From Deltaproteobacteria bacterium (GTDB lineage Bacteria > Desulfobacterota > Syntrophia > Syntrophales > UBA2185): DNA of 54,752 bases. Under the pieces are notes generated by a model. The model saw only the letters and a list, made by a program, of their open reading frames with translations. It did not search any database and had not been told where the DNA came from. Both the position numbers and the translations under genes were made by a program. Positions 19,801 to 29,122 of the stretch are shown in pieces. The stretch lies in contig JAPLJS010000077.1 of assembly GCA_026388545.1 (NCBI GenBank), positions 1 to 54,752 on the forward strand, given 5' to 3'. Each line of letters opens with the position of its first letter. Position 1 is the stretch's first letter.

Positions 19801-20697
19801 AAAGTGTCCTATGAGTATGGGGATGACGGCCATATAGGAGAGAAGGAAGTGGAGTATTCCAAATATTCCACAAGCACATATTGGACCAAAAAGGTCATGT
19901 ATGTGGCAGACGATTATTTGCCCTTGCAGGAACGCGATGATAGCAACAACATTCTCAGTGAATATACCTGGGGGCTCCATCAAGGCGGGGGCATAGGGGG
20001 GCTTTTGAGCCTGAAACAGGGAGGGCAGAATTATTACTACCTCTACGATGGAAAGGGCAATGTAACGGCGGTAATTGACAGCTCTCAGACGGTGGTGGCC
20101 GCATATACCTACGATCCCTTCGGCAATTTATTGACCAGGACAGGAGCCCTGGATCAGCCCTACCAATTTTCCACAAAACCCTATGATCTGGCAACCGGCC
20201 TCTCGTATTTCGGGAAGCGTTTCTATTCACCATCCGCCGGGAGATGGACGACAAGGGACCCGATAGGAGAAAGGGGCGGGTTAAATTTATACGGCTTTGT
20301 CGGCAATAATCCGATCAATTATATCGATCCAATCGGGTTAATATGGCCTTTTAGTGACGATAAACCAATACCAAACAAAAAAGAGAGAACGAATTTTGGC
20401 CCTGTACCTTTAGATGAGGATGATGGCCCAAGTGCCAGAGAAATTACGAAAGTGACGACGGAAGTAAATAAAGCTCTGAAAAAAGGCAAATGTAGCGATA
20501 AAACCGAATACTCAGACATGACCAAGAAACAAAAAAAGGAAGCTGAAAAAAATACGAAAAAACTTCAAACTCCTCAGGAAGAAGCAGCCGACACGATTTC
20601 GACTGAAATGCAAGGAAAAGGAAAGACAACTCAAGAAAAGCCTGTAGAAAAAAAAGGGAAGCAAACAGTACAGGATTGGACTGGAGGCAAAAAATAG
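16888..20697 (+). CDS. Secreted YD-repeat / RHS-core protein
   Basis: 1269 residues. ATG 16888 has AAAGGAG just upstream and begins a signal peptide (cleavage after about VSVQA). After a Ser/Gly-rich linker come dozens of YD repeats (GxxxxYxYDxxGrl type) between roughly residues 240 and 1080. The RHS-associated core follows: YLYDGKGNVTAVID, YTYDPFGNLL, LSYFGKRFYSP, RWTTRDPIGERGGLNLYGF and NNPINYIDPIG. The last 118 residues are a charged Lys/Glu-rich variable tail. RHS proteins encapsulate a C-terminal toxin in a beta-barrel. The tail matches no toxin I recognise and may be truncated by a frameshift at the A6 tract 20689-20694. No immunity gene is evident. Confidence 0.88.
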   Translation: MREKRIIGWALLAATLLFFGPLRVSVQAQSSPENTSTIQTKSSYEAKVAAVRTAFATVRKALDLSNTSGQSSTPESDLGEPSCQNVGGSSGGGGGSASALSASRSAQASCVPSSKGAPVWQVNMVNLNFYMADTPLWYNSPIGPSVELKLSYNSQTSLGGPFGSKWQLNYRSYLYRAVDNNGAFAGIMVVMPDGNQDLYVPIGAGVFKPPYHVFNTLTELTENHFELKFPDGEVYVYNIPTGTAVDISLLTEMKDAYGQKLSMGYDANGKLMTITDALGKVTTLSYNNDGLVIQAADPFGRTAAFEYDANKNLAKITDMGGYWTSFTYRHYVLTDYYLESLTNAGGSWGFYFEPADGLEGTDSYPAPETSMSYNSRITVTNPFGGKEEYYRSGSLSWYISPKNYIPYIDASNNNYASNAPKTLYDIIGMELASIESPEGDVTDFTFDDTGNLTGISNGYLNIHYTYNTMGKVTSIADSNNAVTTLSYAANDVDMTGITNGLGTIVLAYNTAHDITSHTDRSGNTASITYNAFGNIISKIDPLNITTNFIYDANYRLTQITRSGQVLNSYTYDALGRVQTYTDATGMTITYEYNILNDVTKITYPDGRYVSITYSIVFPHLITAITDRGGRTAQYVYNSSQNITRIVHPDGGITGFVYDANGNQIQLIDPKGQVTSFDYDNSNRLITKTFADGTASSYTYDSLSRIASYTGPRNLSTSYTFNSNNNLAYISHSTSDVKYYTMPSMYQHDAYRRLTGMTDALGTTAYSYNADSLVTSIDGPLDNDIITYQYDAKGQVKSYSLELGQTVSYTNDALDRLTAINGGAGNFTYSYTGASPLVTRLTRPNGSYTDYQYDSLNRLVSVANKKSSGEIISQYGYTYNDKDLIAGETATSGAPVTSFVNGQTTYSYNNINELLSATNPAQTFTYDAEGNMTQWNSPEGKTFTGIYDIRNRLGSTGWEYFTTIPTLESESYKVSYEYGDDGHIGEKEVEYSKYSTSTYWTKKVMYVADDYLPLQERDDSNNILSEYTWGLHQGGGIGGLLSLKQGGQNYYYLYDGKGNVTAVIDSSQTVVAAYTYDPFGNLLTRTGALDQPYQFSTKPYDLATGLSYFGKRFYSPSAGRWTTRDPIGERGGLNLYGFVGNNPINYIDPIGLIWPFSDDKPIPNKKERTNFGPVPLDEDDGPSAREITKVTTEVNKALKKGKCSDKTEYSDMTKKQKKEAEKNTKKLQTPQEEAADTISTEMQGKGKTTQEKPVEKKGKQTVQDWTGGKK

Positions 20698-20845
20698 CTC
20701 TAGCCATAGATCATGGCATCAGCGTTCTTCCTTTAAGCATGAAGAACGTTACGGAGCAAAGGGGGAAGAGCATGGAAGATATGACAAGGATGCGATTCAT
20801 GTAAATCAACAAGGTCATTTTGTTGCCTATATTTTTTGTCGGTAA
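20698..20845 (+). other. Possible frameshifted continuation of the RHS C-terminus
   Basis: After the stop at 20695-20697, the frame one base downstream stays open from before the stop to TAA 20843-20845. It encodes about 50 residues ending in EEHGRYDKDAIHVNQQGHF and VAYIFCR. One A fewer in the A6 tract at 20689-20694 would fuse it to the RHS protein. It has no start codon or ribosome binding site of its own. It could be a lost toxin end or chance. Confidence 0.35.
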
Positions 20846-20887
20846 TCTAAGATGACAATAAAGCAATCCATTGAGAGGGGAAATGTT

Positions 20888-21280
20888 ATGAAAAATAAGA
20901 TCTTGATTTCTTTGGTTTTTGTCTTATTTTTTATCGGGCTGTCTGCGGTTACACTTTTTGCATACGAAACGACCTATACCTACGACAAGCTCAACCGCCT
21001 GACGTCAGCCACCTATAATGCGGGGACGAGCCGTAATACGATTATCTACCAGTACGATGCAGCGGGAAACAGGCTTTCAAAAATAACAAAAATTATCGTG
21101 ACAGGCGATCTCAACGGGGATACCTTCATCACTCTGGCTGACGCCATTATGACCATGCAGGTCCTCTCAGGGATTACCCCCAATCAATCGATCGTTCAGA
21201 GTGCCGAAGTCAACAGCGACGGCAAGATTGGAATGCCCGAGGCGATCTACATTCTTCAAAAAGCGGCAGACCTAAGGTAG
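20888..21280 (+). CDS. Small secreted YD-repeat and dockerin-like protein
   Basis: 130 residues. ATG 20888 (upstream GAGGGG) begins a signal peptide of about 25 residues ending near TLFA. One and a half YD repeats follow (YTYDKLNRLTSATYN, YQYDAAGNRLSKI). The C-terminal half (GDLNGDTFITLADAIM and AEVNSDGKIGMPEAIYIL) carries two calcium-binding DxNxDxxI loops as in type I dockerin. It reads as an orphan mini-RHS module with a dockerin tail. It follows the big RHS gene by about 190 bases and may have been derived from it. Confidence 0.75.
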   Translation: MKNKILISLVFVLFFIGLSAVTLFAYETTYTYDKLNRLTSATYNAGTSRNTIIYQYDAAGNRLSKITKIIVTGDLNGDTFITLADAIMTMQVLSGITPNQSIVQSAEVNSDGKIGMPEAIYILQKAADLR

Positions 21281-21558
21281 GCTTGAGTAAAGATTTCTTT
21301 TGATAATCATTGATGTCTTCAATGTACCATGAGTGTGGAGTAGGTAGGTGTAAGCCAGTCAAGGCTCAATTCAACAGATTATCAACTCAAATGTACGGAT
21401 GAACCTTTATTAAAACGGTGCTCATCTGCTATAATATTTTTATAAATCCACGATCAATGTCGCTGACTTAAGAATATTATCTCTTTCAAGTCCCCCTTTG
21501 TAAAGGGGGATTCAGGGGGATTTTAATTGCATTCCGTAAAATCTCCCCCAACCCCTCT
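21281..21558. other. Intergenic region with dispersed repeat
   Basis: Apart from the repeat at 21492-21574, I see no gene here. The short AT-rich part at 21400-21460 contains no clear promoter. Confidence 0.5.
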
Positions 21559-21574
21559 TTAGAAAAGAGGGGGG
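21492..21574. repeat. Dispersed foldback repeat, CCCCCTTT family, copy 1
   Basis: Two hairpins in one imperfect palindrome. The left hairpin has arms CCCCCTTT (21492-21499) and AAAGGGGG (21502-21509). The right hairpin has arms CCCCTCTTT (21552-21560) and AAAGAGGGG (21564-21572). The middle parts (GGGGGATTTT and AAAATCTCCCCC) also pair with each other. A second copy with the same layout lies at 42330-42408. Its right edge overlaps the 3' end of purF and supplies the stop codon. Confidence 0.85.
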
Positions 21575-22878
21575 TCAAAGTGCTTAAGTCTGCCTTTCAA
21601 AGACAGGTAGTTCAGGCTATCCAGCCCGATGAACCGGGTAATAGCTTCAACATTATCCTGCTGCGCGGCGATAAGCTCACCTTTCGACGAAAAATCAATC
21701 CCGTACGGACAGGGATGGCGTGTGGGCGGACAACTTACGACCATGTGGATTTCCTTCACACCGTTTTCACGAAGATTACGGACACGGTTGCGGCTGGTTG
21801 TTCCCCTGATGATGGAATCTTCCACAATCAGAACCCGTTTCCCGAAAAGCAAAGGCTTCACGGGGTTTAATTTGACCCGCACACCAAAATCCCTCATGGG
21901 CTGGGTCGGCTGAATGAACGTGCGCCCCACATAATGATTGCGGATCATGCCCATCTCAAAGGGAATGCCGCTTTCTTCAGCATAGCCTAAAGCGGCGTAG
22001 TTGCCTGAATCGGGAAACGGCATGACAAGGTCTACATCCGGCCTGTATTCCTTCGCCAAGCGGTGTCCCAGACGTTTCCGGCACATGTACACATTCTCAC
22101 CGAAGACCTGGCTGTCGGGCCGCGCAAAATAGATCAGTTCAAAGATACAATGGGCATGTCTTATCTGAGGGAAGGGAGTAATGCTGTGTAATCCTGCCTG
22201 GTCAATAATAATAATCTCGCCGGGCTTTACATCGCGCAGGTACTTGGCGCCCACCAAATCGAATGCGCAGGTCTCGGAAGCGATAACCCACCCGCCATTG
22301 AGTTCTCCGAGGGAGAGAGGACGGAAGCCACGGGGATCGCGCGCTGCAATCACTTTGTCTTTCGTCAGCATCACGATACTGTATGCTCCCTGAACCTGGG
22401 TGAGTGCCTTTGTCAGGGCTTCATCGATTCCATTTTTTAGATGCTTGGCCATCAGGTGAACGATCACTTCACTATCCATCGTGGACTGGAAAATGGAGCC
22501 CTTGTCTTCGAGTTCGGAACGCAATGCCTGGGCATTAATGAGGTTTCCGTTGTGGCCCAGGGCGTAGTAGTCGTCGGCGTGATGCACCAAAAACGGCTGG
22601 GCATTGGAAAGAACAGAAGACCCTGTTGTCGAATAACGAACATGTCCAATGGCTAAGTGACCGGGCAACTTAGAGAAGGTATCTTCCCGGAACACTTCAG
22701 ATGCCAGGCCCATACCCTTATGTCCCCATACCTGACAACCATCCGCCGTGTTGATGCCCGCACTCTCCTGTCCACGATGCTGGAGGGCAAAGAGACCGAA
22801 AAATGTGATACGCGCCGCTTCCGGTGCTCCGTAAACAGCGAATACACCGCATTCTTCCCTTGGTCTTCTCTCTTCCAT
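21559..22878 (-). CDS. purF: Amidophosphoribosyltransferase, shortened C-terminus
   Basis: 439 residues from ATG 22878. An upstream start would add 26 residues, but GGGG before 22878 and the nearby CGVF favour 22878. The propeptide MEERRPREE precedes catalytic Cys-10 (ECGVFAVYG), as in class II (Ntn) glutamine amidotransferases. Motifs HRGQESAGI, GHVRYSTTGSS and the PRPP loop VLIVEDSIIRGTTSRN are intact. It makes phosphoribosylamine, the first purine step. Two Fe-S ligand Cys positions of the B. subtilis type are present (IRHAHC, SCPPTRHPC), but the terminal CxxCF-G-YP segment is missing: the protein ends SLKGRLKHFDPPLF. The last few codons lie in the dispersed repeat. Confidence 0.9.
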   Translation of the reverse strand: MEERRPREECGVFAVYGAPEAARITFFGLFALQHRGQESAGINTADGCQVWGHKGMGLASEVFREDTFSKLPGHLAIGHVRYSTTGSSVLSNAQPFLVHHADDYYALGHNGNLINAQALRSELEDKGSIFQSTMDSEVIVHLMAKHLKNGIDEALTKALTQVQGAYSIVMLTKDKVIAARDPRGFRPLSLGELNGGWVIASETCAFDLVGAKYLRDVKPGEIIIIDQAGLHSITPFPQIRHAHCIFELIYFARPDSQVFGENVYMCRKRLGHRLAKEYRPDVDLVMPFPDSGNYAALGYAEESGIPFEMGMIRNHYVGRTFIQPTQPMRDFGVRVKLNPVKPLLFGKRVLIVEDSIIRGTTSRNRVRNLRENGVKEIHMVVSCPPTRHPCPYGIDFSSKGELIAAQQDNVEAITRFIGLDSLNYLSLKGRLKHFDPPLF

Positions 22879-22892
22879 AATATTTACCCCCC

Positions 22893-25800
22893 TTATCCCT
22901 GACCCATGTCCCTTTTTATTCCGGAATGATAATCCTGGAGTGGAAATACCTCCCACGGTTCCTTTTTCAATGCCATAACAGCCTCGGTCAGGGCTCTTGC
23001 CCCGGCAATGGTCGTTGTGTAGAGTACATTGTAGATGAGCGCGCCTCGTCGAATGTGATAGGCGTCAAAAGTTGACCTGCGTCCAACGCTCGTATTGATA
23101 ACCACTTGAATATCACCATTTTTAATGCGATCTACAATGTGGGGACGGCCTTCGCTCACCTTGAGAATGGTCTCCGTCGTGATGCCGTGTCTCTGCAGGT
23201 GGGCCGCCGTACCACGGGTGGCCATTATAGAGAAACCCATATTGTAAAACGAACGGGCGACGGGCACAATTTTATCCTTATGTACATCATTTACACTGAT
23301 AAATACACCCCCTTCAAGGGGCAGGCGGAAACCGGCGGCCATCTGTGCTTTGGCAAAGGCCATTCCAAAAGAACGGTCAATTCCCATCACTTCACCCGTG
23401 GACTTCATTTCAGGACCCAGGAGTACATCCACGTTTGGAAACCGGTTGAAGGGGAAGACTGCCTCTTTTACAGAGATATGTTCCGGCCATATGGTCTTCG
23501 TGAATCCCAATTCCTTTAAGGATTTCCCCAGCATTACCTTGGTTGCCAGTTTGGCAAGGGGTACGCCGATAGCCTTGCTGACAAAGGGAACAGTCCGGGA
23601 TGCACGCGGATTAACCTCCAGTACATAAAGAATGCCGTCTTTTACAGCATACTGAATGTTCATCAGACCGATCACTCCCAGTTCCCGGGCGATCAGTTTT
23701 GTCTGCTTCTCAATTGTCTCAAGGAGTTCCTTTGAAAACGTGATAGGCGGCAGCACACAGGCGCTGTCTCCGGAATGGATACCCGCTTCTTCAATATGTT
23801 CCATGATGCCTCCGATGACGGTATCCGTACCGTCGCAGATGGCGTCCACATCGACTTCTATGGCGTCCTCGAGAAATTTATCGATCAGTATAGGATGATC
23901 CGGAGAAGCAGCAATTGCCTTCTCCATAAATTGTTTCAAAGATTCCTGATCATACACAATCTCCATGGATCGCCCTCCCAGGACGTAGGAAGGCCTGACC
24001 AGGACGGGGTAACCGATCCTCCGGGCTGCCTTGAGCGCTCCATTGATATCCGTTACGGTGTCGTTGTCCGGTTGCTTAAGGTCCAAACGTTTAACAATTT
24101 CCTGAAAACGCTCTCTGTTTTCGGCGCGGTCTATCGCATCGGGAGATGTCCCCAGTATCCTTGCCCCCGAGGCCTCCAGAGCCTTGGCAAGATTGAGGGG
24201 AGTCTGTCCTCCGAACTGTACGATTACCCCCAGAGGATTTTCCGTCTTCAGGATATGAAGGACATCTTCCAGGGTTACCGGCTCAAAAAACAGCTTATCC
24301 GATGTATCGTAGTCGGTGCTCACCGTTTCCGGGTTTGAATTCACCATAATGCTTTCATACCCCTCTTCACGAAGGGCAAACGATGCATGCACACAGCAGT
24401 AATCGAATTCGATCCCCTGACCGATGCGGTTGGGGCCCCCACCCAGGATCACCACCTTTGGTTTCGAAGAGGGCCGCGCTTCATCTTCAACCTCATATGT
24501 AGAGTAATAGTAAGGTGTATAGGCCTCGAATTCAGCGGCACAGGTATCGACAAGCTTGAAAACGGGCAGGATATTTTCACGAAAGCGCATCTCGCGGATA
24601 TCGGCTTCAGATATTTTCCAGAGCTCGCCAAGATATCGATCAGAAAAACCCATCTGCTTGGCTTCCCGCAATACCTCAACCGAAGGCGGTGTCGTCTCGA
24701 GAAGCTTTTCCGCCTCAACAATAGTCTGTATCTGGTTCAGAAACCAGGGGTCGATCAAGGTCAAACGGGATATTTCTTCAGTGCTCATGCCGTGGTAAAA
24801 GGCGGCGGCGATATAAAACAGTCTCAGGGAGTTCGGCGTCTTTAATTGAGAAGACAAGAATTCCCCGGCATTGCCGATTTCCGCCGGTAAAGCTGCTTTC
24901 AAACCGAATCGGCCGATTTCCAGTGAGCGAACCGCCTTCTGGAGCGCCTCTTTAAAAGTACGGCCGATGGACATGGTCTCTCCTACCGATTTCATGGACG
25001 TCGTCAGCACGTCTTCGGTTTCCGGAAATTTTTCAAACGTCCAGCGGGGAATTTTAACAACGCAGTAGTCAATGGTCGGTTCAAAGGATGCCATCGTTTC
25101 CCTGGTAATATCATTGGGAATCTCGTCAAGTGTGTAGCCGACGGCAAGTTTTGCGGCAATTTTTGCTATGGGAAAACCTGTTGCCTTGGAGGCAAGGGCG
25201 GAAGACCGCGACACACGGGGATTCATTTCGACAACAACCATGTCTCCGTTTTGGGGATCTACAGCGAACTGCACGTTCGATCCGCCGGTTTCCACACCGA
25301 TTTCCCGCATGATGGCGATGGCTGCATCCCTCATCCGCTGATACTCCACATCGGTCAGGGTCTGGGCAGGGGCAACCGTAATCGACTCGCCGGTGTGAAT
25401 GCCCATGGGATCAAAATTTTCTATGGAACAGATAATGACGACGTTGTCCGCCCTGTCTCGCATCACCTCGAGTTCATATTCTTTCCACCCCAGAACTGAT
25501 TCTTCCAGCATGATTTCATGGATCATGCTGGCGGCCAGTCCAACCTTGGCGAGTTCCGCAAGCTCCTCCCTGTTATAGACGACACCGCTTCCCGTACCGC
25601 CAAGGGTAAAAGAGGGACGAATAATGAGAGGGAATCCAATATGTGTAGCGACTGCAAATACTTCATCCATATTTTTCGCAAATCCGCTTCTGGGTACCCT
25701 GAGTCCTATCCGTTCCATGGCGTCGCGGAATTTCTCGCGGTCCTCCGCTTTTTGGATTACCTCGAGAGATGCGCCGATCATCTCCACGCCGTATTGCTCC

Positions 25801-26123
25801 AGCACACCGTTTTCCGCAACAGTGACAGCAGTGTTCAGACCTGTCTGTCCACCCAGCGTTGGAAGAAGGGCATCGGGACGTTCCTTGGCAATGATCTTTG
25901 CCACGGCCTCCGGCGTGATCGGTTCCACATACGTCCTGTCCGCCGTTTCGGGATCAGTCATTATTGTCGCCGGATTGCTGTTGATCAGGACGACCTGGTA
26001 ACCCTCTTCTTTCAGCGCCTTACATGCCTGCGTGCCGGAATAGTCAAATTCGCAGGCCTGGCTGATAATAATCGGCCCGGAACCAATGATAAGGATTTTT
26101 TTCAGGTCGTTTCTTTTCGGCAT
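22893..26123 (-). CDS. carB: Carbamoyl-phosphate synthase large subunit
   Basis: 1076 residues, full length. It carries the duplicated ATP-grasp halves: [20 protein letters not shown] with [12 protein letters not shown] in the first, [20 protein letters not shown] with [12 protein letters not shown] in the second. The C-terminal allosteric MGS-like domain contains [14 protein letters not shown]. It combines CarA-derived ammonia, bicarbonate and two ATP into carbamoyl phosphate for pyrimidines and arginine. It lies between guaA (6-base gap) and purF (14-base gap). carA is separated from it by guaA, which is unusual. Confidence 0.97.
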   Translation of the reverse strand: MPKRNDLKKILIIGSGPIIISQACEFDYSGTQACKALKEEGYQVVLINSNPATIMTDPETADRTYVEPITPEAVAKIIAKERPDALLPTLGGQTGLNTAVTVAENGVLEQYGVEMIGASLEVIQKAEDREKFRDAMERIGLRVPRSGFAKNMDEVFAVATHIGFPLIIRPSFTLGGTGSGVVYNREELAELAKVGLAASMIHEIMLEESVLGWKEYELEVMRDRADNVVIICSIENFDPMGIHTGESITVAPAQTLTDVEYQRMRDAAIAIMREIGVETGGSNVQFAVDPQNGDMVVVEMNPRVSRSSALASKATGFPIAKIAAKLAVGYTLDEIPNDITRETMASFEPTIDYCVVKIPRWTFEKFPETEDVLTTSMKSVGETMSIGRTFKEALQKAVRSLEIGRFGLKAALPAEIGNAGEFLSSQLKTPNSLRLFYIAAAFYHGMSTEEISRLTLIDPWFLNQIQTIVEAEKLLETTPPSVEVLREAKQMGFSDRYLGELWKISEADIREMRFRENILPVFKLVDTCAAEFEAYTPYYYSTYEVEDEARPSSKPKVVILGGGPNRIGQGIEFDYCCVHASFALREEGYESIMVNSNPETVSTDYDTSDKLFFEPVTLEDVLHILKTENPLGVIVQFGGQTPLNLAKALEASGARILGTSPDAIDRAENRERFQEIVKRLDLKQPDNDTVTDINGALKAARRIGYPVLVRPSYVLGGRSMEIVYDQESLKQFMEKAIAASPDHPILIDKFLEDAIEVDVDAICDGTDTVIGGIMEHIEEAGIHSGDSACVLPPITFSKELLETIEKQTKLIARELGVIGLMNIQYAVKDGILYVLEVNPRASRTVPFVSKAIGVPLAKLATKVMLGKSLKELGFTKTIWPEHISVKEAVFPFNRFPNVDVLLGPEMKSTGEVMGIDRSFGMAFAKAQMAAGFRLPLEGGVFISVNDVHKDKIVPVARSFYNMGFSIMATRGTAAHLQRHGITTETILKVSEGRPHIVDRIKNGDIQVVINTSVGRRSTFDAYHIRRGALIYNVLYTTTIAGARALTEAVMALKKEPWEVFPLQDYHSGIKRDMGQG

Positions 26124-26129
26124 CTTTTG

Positions 26130-27659
26130 TTATTCCCACTCAATCGTGCTGGGCGGCTTGGAGCTGATATCATAGACTACCCGGTTCACGCCTCTGACCT
26201 CATTGATGATGCGGTTGGAAATCTTACCTAAAAGGTCATGGGGTAGTTTCGCCCAGTCTGCCGTCATGGCATCGTCACTGGTGACCGCCCGTATCGACAG
26301 AATATTTTCGTAGGTCCGTTGATCCCCCATAATCCCAACGCTCTTGATCGGCAGGAGGACGGCAAAGGACTGCCACAGCTTGCGGTAGAAATTCGCCGCC
26401 CGGATCTCATCCATGAGGATCACGTCGGCCTTGCGCAGGATAGCCAGCCGTTTTTCCGTAACCTCCCCGATGATGCGGATAGCCAGACCCGGACCGGGAA
26501 ATGGTTGCCGCCAGACCTGTTCATCGGACATCCCCAACTCCTTGCCCAGCATACGGACTTCGTCCTTGAAGAGGTGTTTGAGGGGCTCCACCAGGGACAG
26601 ACGCATCTTTTTCGGGAGGCCGCCCACGTTATGGTGGGATTTGATCACCGCGCTTGGCCCGCCGAAGGCCGAGCGGGATTCAATGAGATCGGGATAGAGG
26701 GTCCCCTGGGCAAGGAATTTGACATCCTTGATCCGCCGGGCCTCCTTTTCAAAAACTTCTATGAAGGTACGGCCGATAATCTTTCTTTTCTTTTCCGGGT
26801 CTTCAACGCCCTTCAGCCTGTCCAAAAAAAGCTTCTTTGCACGGGCAAATCGCAGGTTGATCTGGAAATGTTTTCGGAAAACATCCTGAACCTTCTGCGC
26901 CTCGCCTTCCCGAAGAACACCGTTATCCACAAAAACACAGTGCAGCTGACGGCCGATGGCCTGATGGAGGAGGACGGCCGCAACCGATGAATCCACGCCG
27001 CCGCTCAAACCCAGTATCACCTTGTTCCCTCCAACCTGGGCGCGAATCTCTGCGATGGTGTCCCGGGCAAAAGATTTCATTGTCCAGCTTTTCTTGCAGT
27101 TGCAAATGTGAAAAAGAAAGTTCTCCAGCATTTTTTTCCCTTCAGGCGTATGGACAACCTCCGGGTGAAACTGCAATCCGTATAATCGCTTCGATGCGTT
27201 TTCTGCAGCAGCGATCTTCGTATTTGGGGTGGATGCCGTGGTTTTAAAACCCTTCGGCAGGGCGCCGATGGAGTCTCCGTGGCTCATCCAGCACCGGGTT
27301 TCCTTATCCACACAAGAGAAAATGCCTGACAGGTCTTTGATGCTGAGTTCGGCAAATCCGTATTCCCGCTTTTCAGCTCCGATAACTTTTCCGCCAAGGG
27401 CATCAACCATAAATTGCATGCCGTAACAGATACCCAATACGGGAATACCCAGGCCAAAGATACCCCTGTCTGCCCGCGGGCTCCCTTTCTCATAGATGCT
27501 TGCGGGGCCTCCGGACAGAATAATACCCTCCGGGTGGAGAGATTTAATTTTTTTGATGTCAATTTCCGGAGGCTCTATCTGGCAGTATACATGGTGCTCG
27601 CGAACACGCCGGGCAATGAGCTGGTTGTACTGAGAGCCAAAATCAATGATCAGAATCAT
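26130..27659 (-). CDS. guaA: GMP synthase (glutamine-hydrolysing)
   Basis: 509 residues. The N-terminal class I GATase domain has ILIIDFGSQYNQLIARR, the nucleophile Cys in LGICYGMQFM, and His/Glu in GLQFHPEVVHT. The PP-loop ATPase domain has LGLSGGVDSSVAA, and the C-terminal dimer domain ends VYDISSKPPSTIEWE. It aminates XMP to GMP. Its ATG overlaps the end of carA by four bases, so translation is coupled. All four genes of the operon use glutamine amide nitrogen. Confidence 0.97.
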   Translation of the reverse strand: MILIIDFGSQYNQLIARRVREHHVYCQIEPPEIDIKKIKSLHPEGIILSGGPASIYEKGSPRADRGIFGLGIPVLGICYGMQFMVDALGGKVIGAEKREYGFAELSIKDLSGIFSCVDKETRCWMSHGDSIGALPKGFKTTASTPNTKIAAAENASKRLYGLQFHPEVVHTPEGKKMLENFLFHICNCKKSWTMKSFARDTIAEIRAQVGGNKVILGLSGGVDSSVAAVLLHQAIGRQLHCVFVDNGVLREGEAQKVQDVFRKHFQINLRFARAKKLFLDRLKGVEDPEKKRKIIGRTFIEVFEKEARRIKDVKFLAQGTLYPDLIESRSAFGGPSAVIKSHHNVGGLPKKMRLSLVEPLKHLFKDEVRMLGKELGMSDEQVWRQPFPGPGLAIRIIGEVTEKRLAILRKADVILMDEIRAANFYRKLWQSFAVLLPIKSVGIMGDQRTYENILSIRAVTSDDAMTADWAKLPHDLLGKISNRIINEVRGVNRVVYDISSKPPSTIEWE

Positions 27660-28834
27660 AGGGATGGTTCCTTATTTATTTTCATGAGAGATACAAACTG
27701 TTCAAACAGATAGTTTACGTCGTGGGGCCCCGGCGCCGCTTCCGGATGATATTGCACGCTGAATGCATTTAACTCCGGGGAGCACATTCCTTCCGATGTG
27801 TTATCATTCAGGTTATCATAGGTCATGTCCAGGTTGCCGGGGAGAGATTCCGGGACTACTACGAAACCGTGATTCTGCGATGTGATTTCAATCCGTCCTG
27901 ACCGGATGTTTTTTACGGGCTGGTTTACCCCGTGATGCCCGAACTTCAGCTTCTCTGTCCTTCCACCTAAAGCTTGTCCTAAAATCTGGTGTCCAAGGCA
28001 GATACCGAAGATGGGAACCTTTCCCAGGATATGCTCTGTTGCTTCAACAATATAGGGTAATGCCGCCGGATCTCCCGGTCCATTGGAAAGCAAAACACCA
28101 TCCGGGCTGCATGATAAAATCTCCTTTCCAGACGTTGTTGCCGGAACAACCAGGACTTCACAACCCAATCTCTCAAGGTTTCGCAGGATATTATATTTGA
28201 CACCGCAATCGATGACAACAACGAGCAACCGATGTTCACCTTTACCTGACTTTGCTGCTATGGAAGATTTTGACAAACCTTGTAATGGGAGTAATTGAGG
28301 CGCACCATCCTGCCATCGATACGGTTGCTTGCAGGTAACCTCTTTTATAAGGTCCCGACCGACAAGGCCGGGATATGCGCGGACACGCTGCAGTAAGAGG
28401 TCAATATCCTTCATTTCGGTGGAAAGAATCCCGCGCATGGCTCCCTCCAGGCGAATGCGGCGGGTGAGTGCCCTCGTGTCGATACCTTCGACACCCAGCT
28501 TACCATGAGACTCAAGAAACTCTTTCAAACTCGTCCGGCTGCGCCAGTTACTCGGATACGGCTGATACTCCTTGACGATAAATCCTTCCAGGTGGATACC
28601 GTCGGATTCCATATCTTCCGGGTTTATCCCGTAATTACCGATCAAAGGATAGGTCATGGTTACAATCTGTCCTTTGTAGGACGGGTCTGTAATAACTTCC
28701 TGGTAACCGGTCATTCCCGTATTGAAGACAACCTCTCCCAGTGTCTCGCCGGACCCTGCAAAGGCATAACCATGGTACGTGCTCCCATCTTCCAAAACCA
28801 ACAGAGCTGGGCGTTGCCGCCTTAACATGGACAT
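27656..28834 (-). CDS. carA: Carbamoyl-phosphate synthase small subunit
   Basis: 392 residues. The N-terminal CPSase_sm domain has LEDGSTYHGYAFA, GEVVFNTGMTGYQEV and DPSYKGQIV. The class I GATase domain has LSNGPGDPAAL, the nucleophile Cys in FGICLGHQILGQALGG, and His/Glu in VQYHPEAAPGPHD. It supplies ammonia from glutamine to CarB through the tunnel. GGAG lies eight bases before ATG 28834. It is the first gene of the carA-guaA-carB-purF run. Confidence 0.97.
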   Translation of the reverse strand: MSMLRRQRPALLVLEDGSTYHGYAFAGSGETLGEVVFNTGMTGYQEVITDPSYKGQIVTMTYPLIGNYGINPEDMESDGIHLEGFIVKEYQPYPSNWRSRTSLKEFLESHGKLGVEGIDTRALTRRIRLEGAMRGILSTEMKDIDLLLQRVRAYPGLVGRDLIKEVTCKQPYRWQDGAPQLLPLQGLSKSSIAAKSGKGEHRLLVVVIDCGVKYNILRNLERLGCEVLVVPATTSGKEILSCSPDGVLLSNGPGDPAALPYIVEATEHILGKVPIFGICLGHQILGQALGGRTEKLKFGHHGVNQPVKNIRSGRIEITSQNHGFVVVPESLPGNLDMTYDNLNDNTSEGMCSPELNAFSVQYHPEAAPGPHDVNYLFEQFVSLMKINKEPSL

Positions 28835-29122
28835 ATAAAGTCTCCAATCAACGTGAAACCACCGATCGATGAGCGGTGGCTTCCCCCACAGGAATATATT
28901 CTGAACGAGAAAGAGTTTTCAATTAATGCTGTTTCCTACTCTCGTTATGATTATTGAGAAGTGTACAACATGGAAAAATATCTTTCAATCTTATATTGAC
29001 TCATAAGGTACTAAAATAATCTCATTAAGCCAATTTGGCCTCAGGAACGCACATTTATCTACAAAATTGTTCATTTCTGGCCCCGTTCATACCTTTTACC
29101 AGGAAATGATCACCTTCAAGAA
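28835..29122. other. Leader region of the carA operon
   Basis: 288 bases upstream of carA. A hairpin with exact arms CCACCG (28860-28865) and CGGTGG (28875-28880) lies 26-46 bases before the start codon, in the likely 5' leader. No attenuator T-run and no clear PyrR box was recognised, and I could not assign a promoter. The far half faces the 3' end of the class I amidotransferase gene and holds nothing I recognise. Confidence 0.4.

Noticed and set aside
28835-29122. Attenuator or PyrR site before carA
   Set aside because: The hairpin at 28860-28880 has no T-run or PyrR-type consensus; kept only as a hairpin.
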